DNA of 37,981 bases from Saccharospirillum impatiens DSM 12546 (GCF_000423605.1 NZ_AUIH01000039.1:1-37981); one strand, 5' to 3'; counted from the first letter of the stretch, positions 7,305-15,307 are shown. Numbers and translations: made by a program. Notes: generated by a model from the letters alone, not told the origin.

Positions 7305-8084
7305 ATGGCGATAGGACAGGAACTGCTGAACGTACCCATGGGCGATATGATCCGGCAAATGGCCTTCGCCATTGCTGATGGTCAGTATCAACTCGATGAA
7401 AACTCGATCAACGTCGCCGAAATGATGGGTGGCCTGACCACGGTGTATGACGAACGGGGCGAGGTCAGCTTTGACGACAGCCGGGTGTTTTTCGGCTACG
7501 AATACATGACCATCAAAGAGGCTCGCGCGTTCGCACTGACCGACGATGCCCTGTCGGGAACGCTCGGTGACGATGCCATCAAGCTGTCGGAAGTCCTCGA
7601 ACCTCTGACCAAAGCCCCCGATGGCACGGAACTGGATGACAACACCGAGATTCGGGTACCCGTCCGGCATTCCATGATGGAACTGGGCTTTGTGCCGACC
7701 TTCTATCAGTTCGTCGATACCATCATCGAAGTAAAAATCGCCATCAAGATAACCCGTGAACGCGAGTTTACCCACACCCGAAGCAATAAAACGACCGACC
7801 GCGCCAACGCCTACAAACGCAAGCGGTCGTTCTGGGGCACGTCGAAATCCGCAGGCTCGGAAAGCAAGGTATCAACCAGCCAGGTCGATGCCACCTATTC
7901 CAGCAAATACTCCTACACCGCTGAAGGGGCGTCCATTCTACGAACCAAAATTGTTCCGGTACCGCCGCCGACGGTACTGGAAGACAGAATCCGCTCGTTC
8001 ATGGAATCCGAAGAAGCCCGGCGTGAGGCCAACCTCGAAGTCCGGCGTCGTGACCTGGGTCTGGATACCGACGACGATGCGTAA
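7305..8084 (+). CDS. Cluster core protein 3: core with acidic insert and charged tail
   Basis: A 259-residue paralogue. The N-terminal helix PMGDMIRQMAFAIADGQYQL plus DENS ends near 34. An acidic insertion of about 80 residues (45-122) separates it from MELGFVPTFYQFVDTIIEVK at 125-144. A basic stretch (KRKRSFWG at 171-178) then leads to the second core half ATYSSKYSYTAEGAS at 196-210 and RTKIVPVPPPTVLEDRIRS at 213-231, and the last 28 residues are highly charged. It is closest to protein 4 (shared LGFVPTFYQFVDT and YSSKY...AEG motifs), so these two probably arose by local duplication. AGAGGAG precedes ATG 7305. No signal peptide is seen; function unknown. Confidence 0.75.
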   Translation: MAIGQELLNVPMGDMIRQMAFAIADGQYQLDENSINVAEMMGGLTTVYDERGEVSFDDSRVFFGYEYMTIKEARAFALTDDALSGTLGDDAIKLSEVLEPLTKAPDGTELDDNTEIRVPVRHSMMELGFVPTFYQFVDTIIEVKIAIKITREREFTHTRSNKTTDRANAYKRKRSFWGTSKSAGSESKVSTSQVDATYSSKYSYTAEGASILRTKIVPVPPPTVLEDRIRSFMESEEARREANLEVRRRDLGLDTDDDA

Positions 8085-8127
8085 ATTCACACGCGCTTGT
8101 TGCAGCAAACAGGCAGAGGGTTGAGCC

Positions 8128-8694
8128 ATGTCTATTGGCACTGAAATGCAAAACACGCCCTTCCCCGAGATGGTTCGCACGCTCGGGATTGGCATCGCAG
8201 AAGCTCAGTATGAGCTCGACCTGGTGTCGTTGAAGATCGCCCGAATGATGGCCGGCTACGCACCCGATCCGGAACCGGAAAACGGCGAACCGGCGCCCGC
8301 GCCAACGACACCACCAGAACGAAACATGCTGGTAAAGCTGGGAGACGGCAACGAATACTCGCTGTTGGAGCTGGGTTTTGTGCCCACGTTTTATCAGTTT
8401 GTCGACACCCTGATCGAGCTGAAACTGTCGATTTCGATGTCCCGGGAAACCAACATAAAGCGATCATCCACCAACGTGAATGCGTCGGTCAGCGGCAAGG
8501 TCGGCTTTTTTTCAGCCTCCGCCAAAATGAGCGTCAGCTCTGTCTCGGCCAGCTATTCGTCAAAATACCAGTACTCGGCAGAAGGGTCGTCGCTAATGCG
8601 TACCAAGCTGGTGCCAGTGCCTGCACCCGCGATTCTGGAGGAGCGGATCCGGTCGATGATCGCCAGCACGCTGACTGTAGCCGACGAAGACTGA
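8128..8694 (+). CDS. Cluster core protein 4: core paralogue with Pro-rich loop
   Basis: A 188-residue paralogue. Its helix PFPEMVRTLGIGIAEAQYEL (11-30) is followed by a proline- and glutamate-rich loop at about 45-65 (DPEPENGEPAPAPTTPPE), then LLELGFVPTFYQFVDTLIEL at 79-98. A Ser-rich alternating segment at 103-143 looks like strands or a hairpin, then SYSSKYQYSAEGSSLMRTK at 142-160 and LVPVPAPAILEERIRSM. The alternation of small and polar residues resembles hairpins in self-assembling proteins, but that is inference. It sits 43 bases after protein 3 and three bases before the next gene, so the two are co-translated. Confidence 0.75.
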   Translation: MSIGTEMQNTPFPEMVRTLGIGIAEAQYELDLVSLKIARMMAGYAPDPEPENGEPAPAPTTPPERNMLVKLGDGNEYSLLELGFVPTFYQFVDTLIELKLSISMSRETNIKRSSTNVNASVSGKVGFFSASAKMSVSSVSASYSSKYQYSAEGSSLMRTKLVPVPAPAILEERIRSMIASTLTVADED

Positions 8695-8697
8695 GCC

Positions 8698-9693
8698 ATG
8701 ACCCGACGAACCTGGCGCGATCTGGAACAAGACTCGAACCCGACCACCCGGGGGCCATCAGCCCAGGGGCCAGACAACATTGCCGCGATCAGCCAGCGCA
8801 ACCCCTCTGATCTGGCCGCAGCCACCCAACTGGCACCCAACAGTGGGCTCAACCAGTTACTGGCACAACGCAACGCCCTGGAAGCCAAGCTGCGCGGACT
8901 CACCGGCGAAGCCGAACAAGACGCGGCGATCAGCCAGCGCTTCCCGGTCGCCAGTTTTGCCGAACGGCGCCAACAGGAGCAAGCCTGGGCCGCCCAGCGC
9001 GCGGCGGTGCGCCAACGCCAGCAACAAGGTGTGCATCCATCGCCGCCTGGCCAGCCCCGCGGCAGTCTTCCAGCATCGCCACTGGAGGGCCGTATGGACG
9101 CCGGAATGGCAGGGCGCAGTGGTTTGAGCCAGGGTGCTGACAACCGCTTTGCAACCGCCAACCGCCAGGCACGTTCAGGTTTGCGCCGTATTGGCGAAGC
9201 ACTGACGCCACCACAATCGATCAGCCAGCCTTTAGGCGACGTGCGGCAATCGGTAGACGGCGCACGCGATCAACTGCGCGACCTCGACCAGCAGCTTGCC
9301 AGCGAAGGCGTCTCAGACCGGGAGCGGGCCGAGATACGCGACACCCTGCAAGGCGACCGCCTCGATAAGACCAGCGCGGTTCTGAACCGCGCTCAATCGG
9401 CGCTGGATGCACCAAAGCGAGCCGTTGACCGGGTTGAATCAGGTTGGCTGGCGCGTGAACAACAACTGACAGGCGCCATGGATCGTTTCTCCCGGTATGC
9501 CGACCGTCGCGAGCAACGGTTGTCAGTCGACAGGGGTGGCTCCGGCGACTTGTTCGAACGCATGCAGGCAAACCGCCAGCGCGCCCTGGCGCGACGACGC
9601 GAACAACAGCAGGCCGAACAACGCGATCAGCGTCGGCGCGAGCGAGCCCTGGCCAACCAGCGTGAACGATCGCGGGAAAGCGACAATGCCTGA
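8698..9693 (+). CDS. Cluster protein 5: Gln/Arg-rich, probably coiled-coil
   Basis: A 331-residue hydrophilic protein very rich in Arg, Gln, Ala and Asp, without the shared core, a signal peptide or a membrane segment. Long helices and coiled coils are suggested at about 55-115, 170-260 and 280-331; the last ends in repeated RRREQQQ/RRRERA-like runs. A low-complexity linker with PSPPGQPRGSLPASP lies near residue 120. It starts three bases after the protein 4 stop (TGAGCCATG), so it is tightly coupled to it. It could be a scaffold, linker or nucleic-acid-binding member of the assembly; nothing visible decides between these. I do not recognise the family. Confidence 0.65.
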   Translation: MTRRTWRDLEQDSNPTTRGPSAQGPDNIAAISQRNPSDLAAATQLAPNSGLNQLLAQRNALEAKLRGLTGEAEQDAAISQRFPVASFAERRQQEQAWAAQRAAVRQRQQQGVHPSPPGQPRGSLPASPLEGRMDAGMAGRSGLSQGADNRFATANRQARSGLRRIGEALTPPQSISQPLGDVRQSVDGARDQLRDLDQQLASEGVSDRERAEIRDTLQGDRLDKTSAVLNRAQSALDAPKRAVDRVESGWLAREQQLTGAMDRFSRYADRREQRLSVDRGGSGDLFERMQANRQRALARRREQQQAEQRDQRRRERALANQRERSRESDNA

Positions 9694-9753
9694 GCAGCCC
9701 GGGCATGACTGTGCCCCGGTTGACGGGGTACATGCATTATATGAGGTTAAGAA

Positions 9754-10395
9754 ATGAGCGAAGGAAATTTCATTGCTGACACACTGGAAAGCATTCTGGT
9801 GGGCATGGCCGAAAGCCTGCGCGAAGCCCAGGAAGAGCTAAACAGCATCGCCCCGCTAGACGGCTATGGCCGCCCCGCTCCCCAATACCGTATCCCGCAC
9901 CTGGATTTCGAAGTCGGCTTTCAGCTCACATCCGAAACCCGAACCGATGGCGGAATCAGACTGTTTTTTGCGCCCGCCAAAAGTGGGGAAACCTCCAAAG
10001 AAGTCACCAGTCGCATTACCGGACGGTTCATTGCTGTGCCGCCGGGTGAAGGCATGCCGGTTCCCAGACTGACTGCCGAAATCCAATCTACCGGCAACCG
10101 CCGGACCGTTACACTGGCCGCTACCACCAGCGCCGGTGAAGTGCTCACCGGTGCCGACATTGAATTGAACCTCGACCGGGACGCCTCCCTCGGTTTGTCT
10201 GCTGCAGCCGGCGTCAGTTCACCCCGCCTGTCCGCGGTGTCACTGGATCGCGCCGTACTGCAGACTGATGCCTCGGGCCTGGCGGTCGCTGAAGTGCAAC
10301 TCGGTGGCTCCCTGCAAACCGCTGCTGTGGTCGTATTGGTTGCAGAGCTGGGGTTTGAGACCCTGCGCCTGGTCATCGGCAAGGAGATCGCCTGA
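9754..10395 (+). CDS. Cluster core protein 6: degenerate core plus Ig-like domain
   Basis: A 213-residue protein. The helix GMAESLREAQEELNSI (17-32) and the strand YRIPHLDFEVGFQLT (45-59) correspond to the first half of the core. TSRITGRFIAVPPGEGMPVP (85-104) corresponds to the second half with its VPxP motif. Residues about 105-213 form a separate strand-rich domain with TVTLAATTSAGEVLTGADIEL and LQTDASGLAVAEVQL. This follows the bacterial Ig-like (Big/invasin) pattern of a VT...G..L.GA.V strand pair and a tDasG.A turn. Such domains usually sit outside the cell, yet no signal peptide is visible. The stop overlaps the next start (TGATG). Confidence 0.7.
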   Translation: MSEGNFIADTLESILVGMAESLREAQEELNSIAPLDGYGRPAPQYRIPHLDFEVGFQLTSETRTDGGIRLFFAPAKSGETSKEVTSRITGRFIAVPPGEGMPVPRLTAEIQSTGNRRTVTLAATTSAGEVLTGADIELNLDRDASLGLSAAAGVSSPRLSAVSLDRAVLQTDASGLAVAEVQLGGSLQTAAVVVLVAELGFETLRLVIGKEIA

Positions 10396-11588
10396 TGGGT
10401 AAAGTGGTCGCAACCGTTCACCTGCTGACCGACGAAGGCAAAGTCGCTGCGGGTCATACCCTGAGTCTGGAAGCCTATCACCTGAAAAACCGTCGCTGGC
10501 AAGCCGTTGCCAGAACCAAGACCGATGCGCAAGGCATGGCCACGCTGACCAGTGCCGCCACTGTGGTCAGCGAGACCATGGCCCCGGCATTGCGGTTGAC
10601 CGAAGCCGGTTCGCCAGCACCCCGTGTTCTGGCGCATGGCGGCCTGACCCAATACGACACCCGACAACAGACGCTGTTTCTCGACTTTGGCAACATCGAA
10701 CGTCTCGAGGAAACGGCGCACCGGTTGCAGCACACCGACAGCCGGTTCGCCCGCACCAATGAATCGGTTTCCGGCGCTCCGGTGGCTCCGCAAATCTCGG
10801 CGCTGGCGATGAACCGGCTGGTCATGGCCAACCCAACGCTGACCGCCAATCTGACCCGTGTTGACCTCGCCGGCGAGCGGATAAAGCCTCAGGCTGAGGC
10901 GACCGGAGTGACACTTGACCCCGCCGTCACCGCCACCTTGCTCAACACCAAGGAGATCGACACGCTCAAGGCCCGGGAGCTGCAGTTGAATGCTCAGTTA
11001 CTGGACAAGAGCCGTGAATTCACGCTCACGACCGACAAGCTCACTACGGCCACCAGTCGCATTGGCACGCTTGAAGCCAACCTGACGCAAACCGCCGCCG
11101 AGAAAGACGCACTGGCAAAAAAAGTAGCCACCCTGGAAGCCAACACCCGAACACCGGCGTCCATCGATACCGTATTGCTGGGCCTGGGGACCAAGGTCAG
11201 CAGCTCCAATGACCGCATGAAATCTCAAGCCTTGCCGTATCGGCTGGGTAACGTAAAAATCGACCTGCGTGGCTCGGTATCGCCAGATGGGGAATCCATC
11301 GTCATGGGTGATTCCGCTGGCGGTGTCAGCACAGAACTGATCAGTGACGACGCCCGCACTGAAGAGGCCCGGGTCACGGTGCCCGCCGTCGTCGGTCTGA
11401 CCGAGAGCGCAGCAAGGCGCGTACTGCGCTCGGTCGGCCTGCGCATGACGACAGCGCATCAACAACTGGCAGCAGGCAGCGGCGTACCCGGCCAGGCACT
11501 CAGCCAACACCCGGCCGCCAGCAGCGAAGCGGCGCATGGCAGTTCGGTGTTGGTGGTATTCGGTGAAAGCACTGCGGAGGCGCAATAA
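10395..11588 (+). CDS. Cluster protein 7: beta-sandwich, coiled coil and PASTA domain
   Basis: A 397-residue protein in three parts. Residues 1-100 are strand-rich (VVATVHLLTDEGKVAAGHTL ... RTKTDAQGMATL) with the T-D-x-x-G turn of prealbumin-like or Ig-like folds. Residues about 183-252 are a coiled coil (LKARELQLNAQLLDKSREF...LEANLTQTAAEKDALAKK). PYRLGNVKIDLRG at 281-293 resembles the first core strand of protein 6. Residues about 327-392 are a PASTA domain (VTVPAVVGLTESAARRVLRS ... ALSQHPAASSEAAHGSSVLV). PASTA domains normally bind muropeptides outside the cell, but there is no signal peptide or membrane helix here. AAGGAG precedes the ATG, which overlaps the preceding stop by one base. Confidence 0.75.
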   Translation: MGKVVATVHLLTDEGKVAAGHTLSLEAYHLKNRRWQAVARTKTDAQGMATLTSAATVVSETMAPALRLTEAGSPAPRVLAHGGLTQYDTRQQTLFLDFGNIERLEETAHRLQHTDSRFARTNESVSGAPVAPQISALAMNRLVMANPTLTANLTRVDLAGERIKPQAEATGVTLDPAVTATLLNTKEIDTLKARELQLNAQLLDKSREFTLTTDKLTTATSRIGTLEANLTQTAAEKDALAKKVATLEANTRTPASIDTVLLGLGTKVSSSNDRMKSQALPYRLGNVKIDLRGSVSPDGESIVMGDSAGGVSTELISDDARTEEARVTVPAVVGLTESAARRVLRSVGLRMTTAHQQLAAGSGVPGQALSQHPAASSEAAHGSSVLVVFGESTAEAQ

Positions 11589-11649
11589 TGTTGAAACGCT
11601 CCGCCCACTTCAATCTTTTGGAGTCGGGATAGCAACCAAGCAAGTGACA

Positions 11650-11773
11650 GGTGCCGGGTATGACTATCCGGGGTAGTTCGCAGCAGGGATGCTGCGGTCT
11701 AGGCCCTATGGATGGGTTCACGCCGCGCGATGTGTCGCACCACCCGGATAATCATTCCCGGCGGCTGGCACGA
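11650..11773 (+). repeat. Structured intergenic repeat within the cluster (copy A)
   Basis: The gap between proteins 7 and 8 holds a compact folded element. The outer arms GTGCC...GGGTATGACTATCCGGGG (about 11650-11674) pair imperfectly with the complement of 11741-11773; TATCCGGG (11665-11672) and CCCGGATA (11743-11750) match perfectly. Inside, CGCAGC-AGGGAT-GCTGCG (11679-11696) is a perfect hairpin followed by CTATGGATGGGTTCACGCCG. From memory this core resembles a repeat common between genes of marine gammaproteobacteria. A second relative is at 25630-25819. It could be a non-autonomous mobile element, an mRNA processing site or an attenuator. Confidence 0.6.
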
Positions 11774-11821
11774 CCTCCTGGCACACTCTTAAAGTTGAAC
11801 CGCAAAACAGGACCCTCAAAA

Positions 11822-12502
11822 ATGAAGAACTTGCGTTCACTGGTACAGGATGTGGTCGCATCACCTCTGGGTGATGTGATCGCCTCGGTTGGCGAAGGCG
11901 TGGCCAGCGCACAACAGGCGCTCGATGAAGGGTCGCTGGCGGCGGTGCTGGATCTGTACGCCGAAAGCGATGACGCCAAAATGAAACTGCTGCAAGACAT
12001 CGGCTACCGGCCTACTTTTTACGCACTGCCCGATACCACCGGGGAAGTACGCGTAACGCTGCGGCTGGGTCAGGGAGCTGCCGGCGCCTCATCGGCCACA
12101 GCGGTTAAAAAAACCACGGTTCCCTCCGTTCGGGCGACCCTGGGGCGTCAGGGGTTGAACACCAGCCGCAAACTCTATGCCTCGCCGGTCGACGCCGGTT
12201 ACACCAATCAATATGGGTTCAGTGCCGATGTCAGCGCCAAACTGACCTTCCGCATCGTGCCCATTCCACCGCCAGACGGGGTCGATGAACTGCGTCTGGT
12301 ACCGAATGTGGTGCAAGACGCTGAGGGGAACCGTCGCAGTCTGGCGATTGCCCGGTCTGCGCTGGAACAACTGGGCCTGACCGCCATAGTGGCCAGCGGT
12401 GACACGGAAGTGGACGAAAACCGCCTGGTCGCGAGCCAGGACCCGGCGGCCGACAGCATCGCCCGGGCTGGTGACGAGGTTATCCTGACGCTGGAGGAGT
12501 GA
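11822..12502 (+). CDS. Cluster core protein 8: core fused to a PASTA domain
   Basis: A 226-residue protein. The shared core is complete but diverged: PLGDVIASVGEGVASAQQAL then DEGS at 15-38, LLQDIGYRPTFYALPDTTGE at 56-75, and YTNQYGFSADVSAKLTFRIV then PIPPP at 127-151. The C-terminal 68 residues are a PASTA domain (LVPNVVQDAEGNRRSLAIAR ... LVASQDPAADSIARAGDEVI). ATG 11822 was chosen over an in-frame start at 11651, because the added 57 residues translate the structured repeat and AGGA lies just before 11822. It is the only gene that joins the core and PASTA directly, linking proteins 1-6 to protein 7. It is the last member of the cluster, 233 bases after protein 7. Confidence 0.75.
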   Translation: MKNLRSLVQDVVASPLGDVIASVGEGVASAQQALDEGSLAAVLDLYAESDDAKMKLLQDIGYRPTFYALPDTTGEVRVTLRLGQGAAGASSATAVKKTTVPSVRATLGRQGLNTSRKLYASPVDAGYTNQYGFSADVSAKLTFRIVPIPPPDGVDELRLVPNVVQDAEGNRRSLAIARSALEQLGLTAIVASGDTEVDENRLVASQDPAADSIARAGDEVILTLEE

Positions 12503-12527
12503 CTATCGACACCTTGTGACAGGCGGA

Positions 12528-12549
12528 ATGCCCCTCATGTTGTGGGCAT
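12528..12549 (+). terminator. Weak hairpin at the end of the cluster
   Basis: ATGCCC (12528-12533) and GGGCAT (12544-12549) form a six-pair stem with a ten-base loop between the last cluster gene and the flavin oxidoreductase. There is no T-run, so it is at best a weak terminator. Confidence 0.3.
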
Positions 12550-12579
12550 CATTCACTGAATTCGCTCACGGAGATCCCA

Positions 12580-13587
12580 GTGACCGCCTATTCGATACTC
12601 GATTTATCCCCCGTCAATCAGGGCAGCACCGCCCGTGAAGCTCTGCATCGCTCCAGGGCGCTGGCGCAACACGCCGAAAAAGCCGGCTATAACCGCTTCT
12701 GGATGGCCGAACACCACAACATGCCCGGCATTGCCAGCGCCGCTACCTCGGTCGCTCTGGGTTTTGTCGCCGAAGGCACTGAGCGCATACGCATCGGCGC
12801 CGGCGGGGTCATGTTGCCCAATCACGCGCCGCTGACCATTGCCGAGCAGTTCGGCACCCTGGCGGCCCTCTACCCTGATCGGGTGGATCTGGGCCTTGGC
12901 CGTGCACCCGGCACCGACGGCGCCACCATGAGAGCCCTGCGCCGCAACCCGATGAACGCCGCCGATACCTTCCCCGACGACGTTCAGGAGCTGCTGCACT
13001 ACTTCGAACCGGTACAGCCTGGCCAGACGGTGCAGGCCGTACCCGGTGCTGGCCTGAGGGTACCGGTCTGGCTGCTCGGCTCCAGCCTGTACAGCGCACA
13101 GCTGGCCGCCGCGCTGGGCTTGCCATTTGCGTTTGCCTCGCACTTTGCACCCGATCACCTCGATCAGGCACTGGCGATTTACCGCGAACGGTTCAAACCC
13201 TCGCAATACCTCGACGCTCCCTACGCCATGGCCGCCGTCAACGTCTTTGCCGCTGATACCGAACACCAGGCCCGGGTTCTGAAAACCTCGGTCGAACAGC
13301 AGTTTATGGCCCTGCGCCGTGGCACGCCCGGCCCGTTGAAACCACCGGTTGAACCCGATCAGGTGGGCAGCCCGATCGAACGCGCTCAGGTTGATCACGC
13401 CCTGGCAGAATCGGCGGTGGGCACATCGGGTCAGGTAGAAGCCTGGTTGCGTCGGTTTATCGATCGTACCGGGGTCGACGAAATCATCTTTACCGGTCAG
13501 ATGTTCGACGACCAGGCTCGCTTCAAATCGTTCGATATCGCCGCTGATGCCATGCGAGCCATCGAAGCCAGCCAAGTTGCCGTATAA
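12580..13587 (+). CDS. Luciferase-like (LLM class) flavin-dependent oxidoreductase
   Basis: A 335-residue enzyme of the bacterial luciferase-like monooxygenase superfamily, which uses reduced FMN to oxidise small organic substrates. Visible signatures are [12 protein letters not shown] at the N-terminus, [20 protein letters not shown] (about 34-53), the [26 protein letters not shown] block (about 71-95) and [11 protein letters not shown]. The latter blocks mark the MsnO8/YhbW-like subgroup, whose physiological substrate is mostly unknown. The start is GTG at 12580, supported by GGAG eight bases upstream and by the normal family N-terminus. The next gene, a short-chain reductase, follows at 31 bases and the two may form one operon. 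Confidence 0.9.
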   Translation: MTAYSILDLSPVNQGSTAREALHRSRALAQHAEKAGYNRFWMAEHHNMPGIASAATSVALGFVAEGTERIRIGAGGVMLPNHAPLTIAEQFGTLAALYPDRVDLGLGRAPGTDGATMRALRRNPMNAADTFPDDVQELLHYFEPVQPGQTVQAVPGAGLRVPVWLLGSSLYSAQLAAALGLPFAFASHFAPDHLDQALAIYRERFKPSQYLDAPYAMAAVNVFAADTEHQARVLKTSVEQQFMALRRGTPGPLKPPVEPDQVGSPIERAQVDHALAESAVGTSGQVEAWLRRFIDRTGVDEIIFTGQMFDDQARFKSFDIAADAMRAIEASQVAV

Positions 13588-13617
13588 CCGAATACGTTAT
13601 TGAAGGAAGACACAATT

Positions 13618-14697
13618 ATGTCCCATGACACGACCATTGACCCAAATCAGACCGTCCTGGTCACCGGCGCGACAGGCTATGTCGCCGGCTGGCTGGTTAA
13701 AAACCTGCTGGACGCCGGGCTGACCGTGCACGCCGCCGTGCGCGACCCCGACAACAGCGATAAAGTCGCCCATCTACTGGCGCTGGCCGACAGCGCACCG
13801 GGCACCCTGAAGCTGTTCAAAGCCGATCTTCTGGACGCGGGCAGCTATTCCGAGGCCATGGCCGGTTGCACCGTGGTTTTCCATACTGCATCGCCTTTTA
13901 TTCTGACGTTCGATGACGCCCAGAAAGACCTGATTGAACCCGCCCGTCAGGGCACCCTGAACGTGCTCGACAGCGTCAATAAGACAGACAGCGTTAAACG
14001 GGTGGTCCTGACCAGCAGTTGCGCGGCTATTTATGGCGACAACATCGACTTGCAGACCTCGGGCAAGAAAGCACTGGATGAGACCGACTGGAACACCACC
14101 TCCTCACTCACCCACCAGCCGTACTCCTATTCCAAAACCCTGGCAGAAAAAGCCGCATGGGAAACCGTTGAACAGCAGTCACGCTGGGACCTGGTGACCA
14201 TTAACCCGTCGCTCGTCCTCGGCCCGGGTATTAACCCGCGCAGTACATCGGCGTCACTGGGCATGTTCAAGCAATTCGCCAGCGGTAAATTGAAGGCCGG
14301 CGTGCCGGCTTTCTACATTGCTGCGGTGGATGTCCGTGAAGTGGCCGATGCCCATGTCACCGCTGCGTTCAAACCCGAGGCCCGGGGTCGCTACATTCTC
14401 TCCGGTCACGACACCAGTTTCATTGAGTTTGCCGACATATTGCGCAACCAGTTTGGCAACGACTATGGTTTCCCCCAGCGCATTCTGCCCAAGCCTTTGG
14501 TTTGGCTTGTTGGCCCGTTGGCCGATAAATCGATGACCCGGGCCATGGTCAGCCGCAATGTGGGCCACCCGATCCGCTTTGATCACACCAAAAGTGAGCA
14601 GGAACTGGGCATTCACTATCGCCCGCTGAAAGATTCCATTGCTGATTTTTTCAATCAGCTTCAGGACAGCGGCCAAATTCCCAAAGCGAAGCACTGA
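13618..14697 (+). CDS. NAD(P)-dependent extended-SDR aldehyde/ketone reductase (DFR-like)
   Basis: A 359-residue extended short-chain dehydrogenase of the dihydroflavonol-4-reductase/aldehyde-reductase type. The Rossmann motif TGATGYVAGWLVKNLL is at about 16-31, VVFHTASPF near 90, and SSCAAIYGD near 135. The catalytic pair is Tyr and Lys in PYSYSKTLAEKAAWE near 170, and NPSLVLGPG near 198 marks the substrate loop. Such enzymes reduce aldehydes or ketones with NADPH in the cytoplasm; the substrate here is unknown. ATG 13618 has AAGGAAG ten bases upstream and is preferred to an upstream TTG at 13600. It probably shares a transcript with the preceding flavin oxidoreductase and ends in a strong hairpin. 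Confidence 0.9.
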   Translation: MSHDTTIDPNQTVLVTGATGYVAGWLVKNLLDAGLTVHAAVRDPDNSDKVAHLLALADSAPGTLKLFKADLLDAGSYSEAMAGCTVVFHTASPFILTFDDAQKDLIEPARQGTLNVLDSVNKTDSVKRVVLTSSCAAIYGDNIDLQTSGKKALDETDWNTTSSLTHQPYSYSKTLAEKAAWETVEQQSRWDLVTINPSLVLGPGINPRSTSASLGMFKQFASGKLKAGVPAFYIAAVDVREVADAHVTAAFKPEARGRYILSGHDTSFIEFADILRNQFGNDYGFPQRILPKPLVWLVGPLADKSMTRAMVSRNVGHPIRFDHTKSEQELGIHYRPLKDSIADFFNQLQDSGQIPKAKH

Positions 14698-14715
14698 TCC
14701 GGGCGTGACGACATC

Positions 14716-14756
14716 TAGCAGGCCACTGAAATTCGCAGAATGTCAGTGGCCTGCTA
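14716..14756 (+). terminator. Perfect 14-pair hairpin after the SDR gene
   Basis: TAGCAGGCCACTGA (14716-14729) and TCAGTGGCCTGCTA (14743-14756) are exact inverted copies around a 13-base loop. The position 18 bases after the stop fits a terminator, although the following bases (CTTGCAC) lack a T-run, so it may act by another route or be a repeat. Confidence 0.6.
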
Positions 14757-14909
14757 CTTGCACACGTGGGCCAACAATTCAAACATTCCGGCGCAATCGA
14801 TGACGGATAAGGCATTGATTTCGGGGGGACAGTCAAACGTCACAGGTGTCGAATGTCGTGTTTTGAAAAAGGCAGGGTACCTGTTCCAACAATCTGCTAG
14901 GAGGTGACC

Positions 14910-15305
14910 ATGCAAGCCATGAAAACACTGGGTCTGATGACACTAACGCTGCTCTTAACGGTTAGTCAGGTGACGGCAGAATCCCCTGCCGGGCAGCGCT
15001 TTCCGGACGTTATCGATGTCAGCGTGCGAAGTAGCGCAGATCAACGGTTTACCTTTCAGGTAACGCTGTCATCGCCGTACGACACACCTCAGCGTTATGC
15101 CGATGCGTTCAGAGTGATGACGCCGGATGAAGCAACGCTCGGTGTGCGCGAGTTGCTGCACGACCATGCCAGCGAGCAACCCTTCACACGGAGTTTATCG
15201 GGCGTTGTCATACCTGCCGACATTACCCGGGTGATTGTGCAGGGCCGCGATCAGCAGTATGGCTATGGCGGCAAGACCCTCACCCTGGACTTACCCGGGC
15301 GATAG
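14910..15305 (+). CDS. Small exported protein of unknown function
   Basis: A 131-residue protein with a clear signal peptide: MQAMK, a hydrophobic core LGLMTLTLLLTVSQV and a cleavage site around VTAES, so it should be periplasmic or secreted. The mature part (about 108 residues) is strand-rich, with VIDVSVRSSADQRFTFQVTL and a C-terminal GYGGKTLTLDLPGR, resembling a small beta-sandwich. I do not recognise a family. ATG 14910 follows a strong AGGAGGTG site; the GTG at 14904 lies inside that site and was rejected. It is convergent with the GlxA-type regulator, with two bases between the stops. Confidence 0.7.
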   Translation: MQAMKTLGLMTLTLLLTVSQVTAESPAGQRFPDVIDVSVRSSADQRFTFQVTLSSPYDTPQRYADAFRVMTPDEATLGVRELLHDHASEQPFTRSLSGVVIPADITRVIVQGRDQQYGYGGKTLTLDLPGR

Positions 15306-15307
15306 TC

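Noticed and set aside
11651-11821. N-terminal extension of cluster protein 8
   Set aside because: It translates the structured repeat; the paralogue alignment begins just after ATG 11822.
3027-12502. Phage tail, contractile injection, type VI secretion or gas-vesicle cluster
   Set aside because: No sheath, tube, baseplate, ATPase or gas-vesicle motifs were found; OmpA-like and PASTA domains alone do not support these.
12604-13575. Long minus-strand open frame opposite the flavin oxidoreductase
   Set aside because: It is the shadow of a well-supported gene, and its product shows no family pattern.
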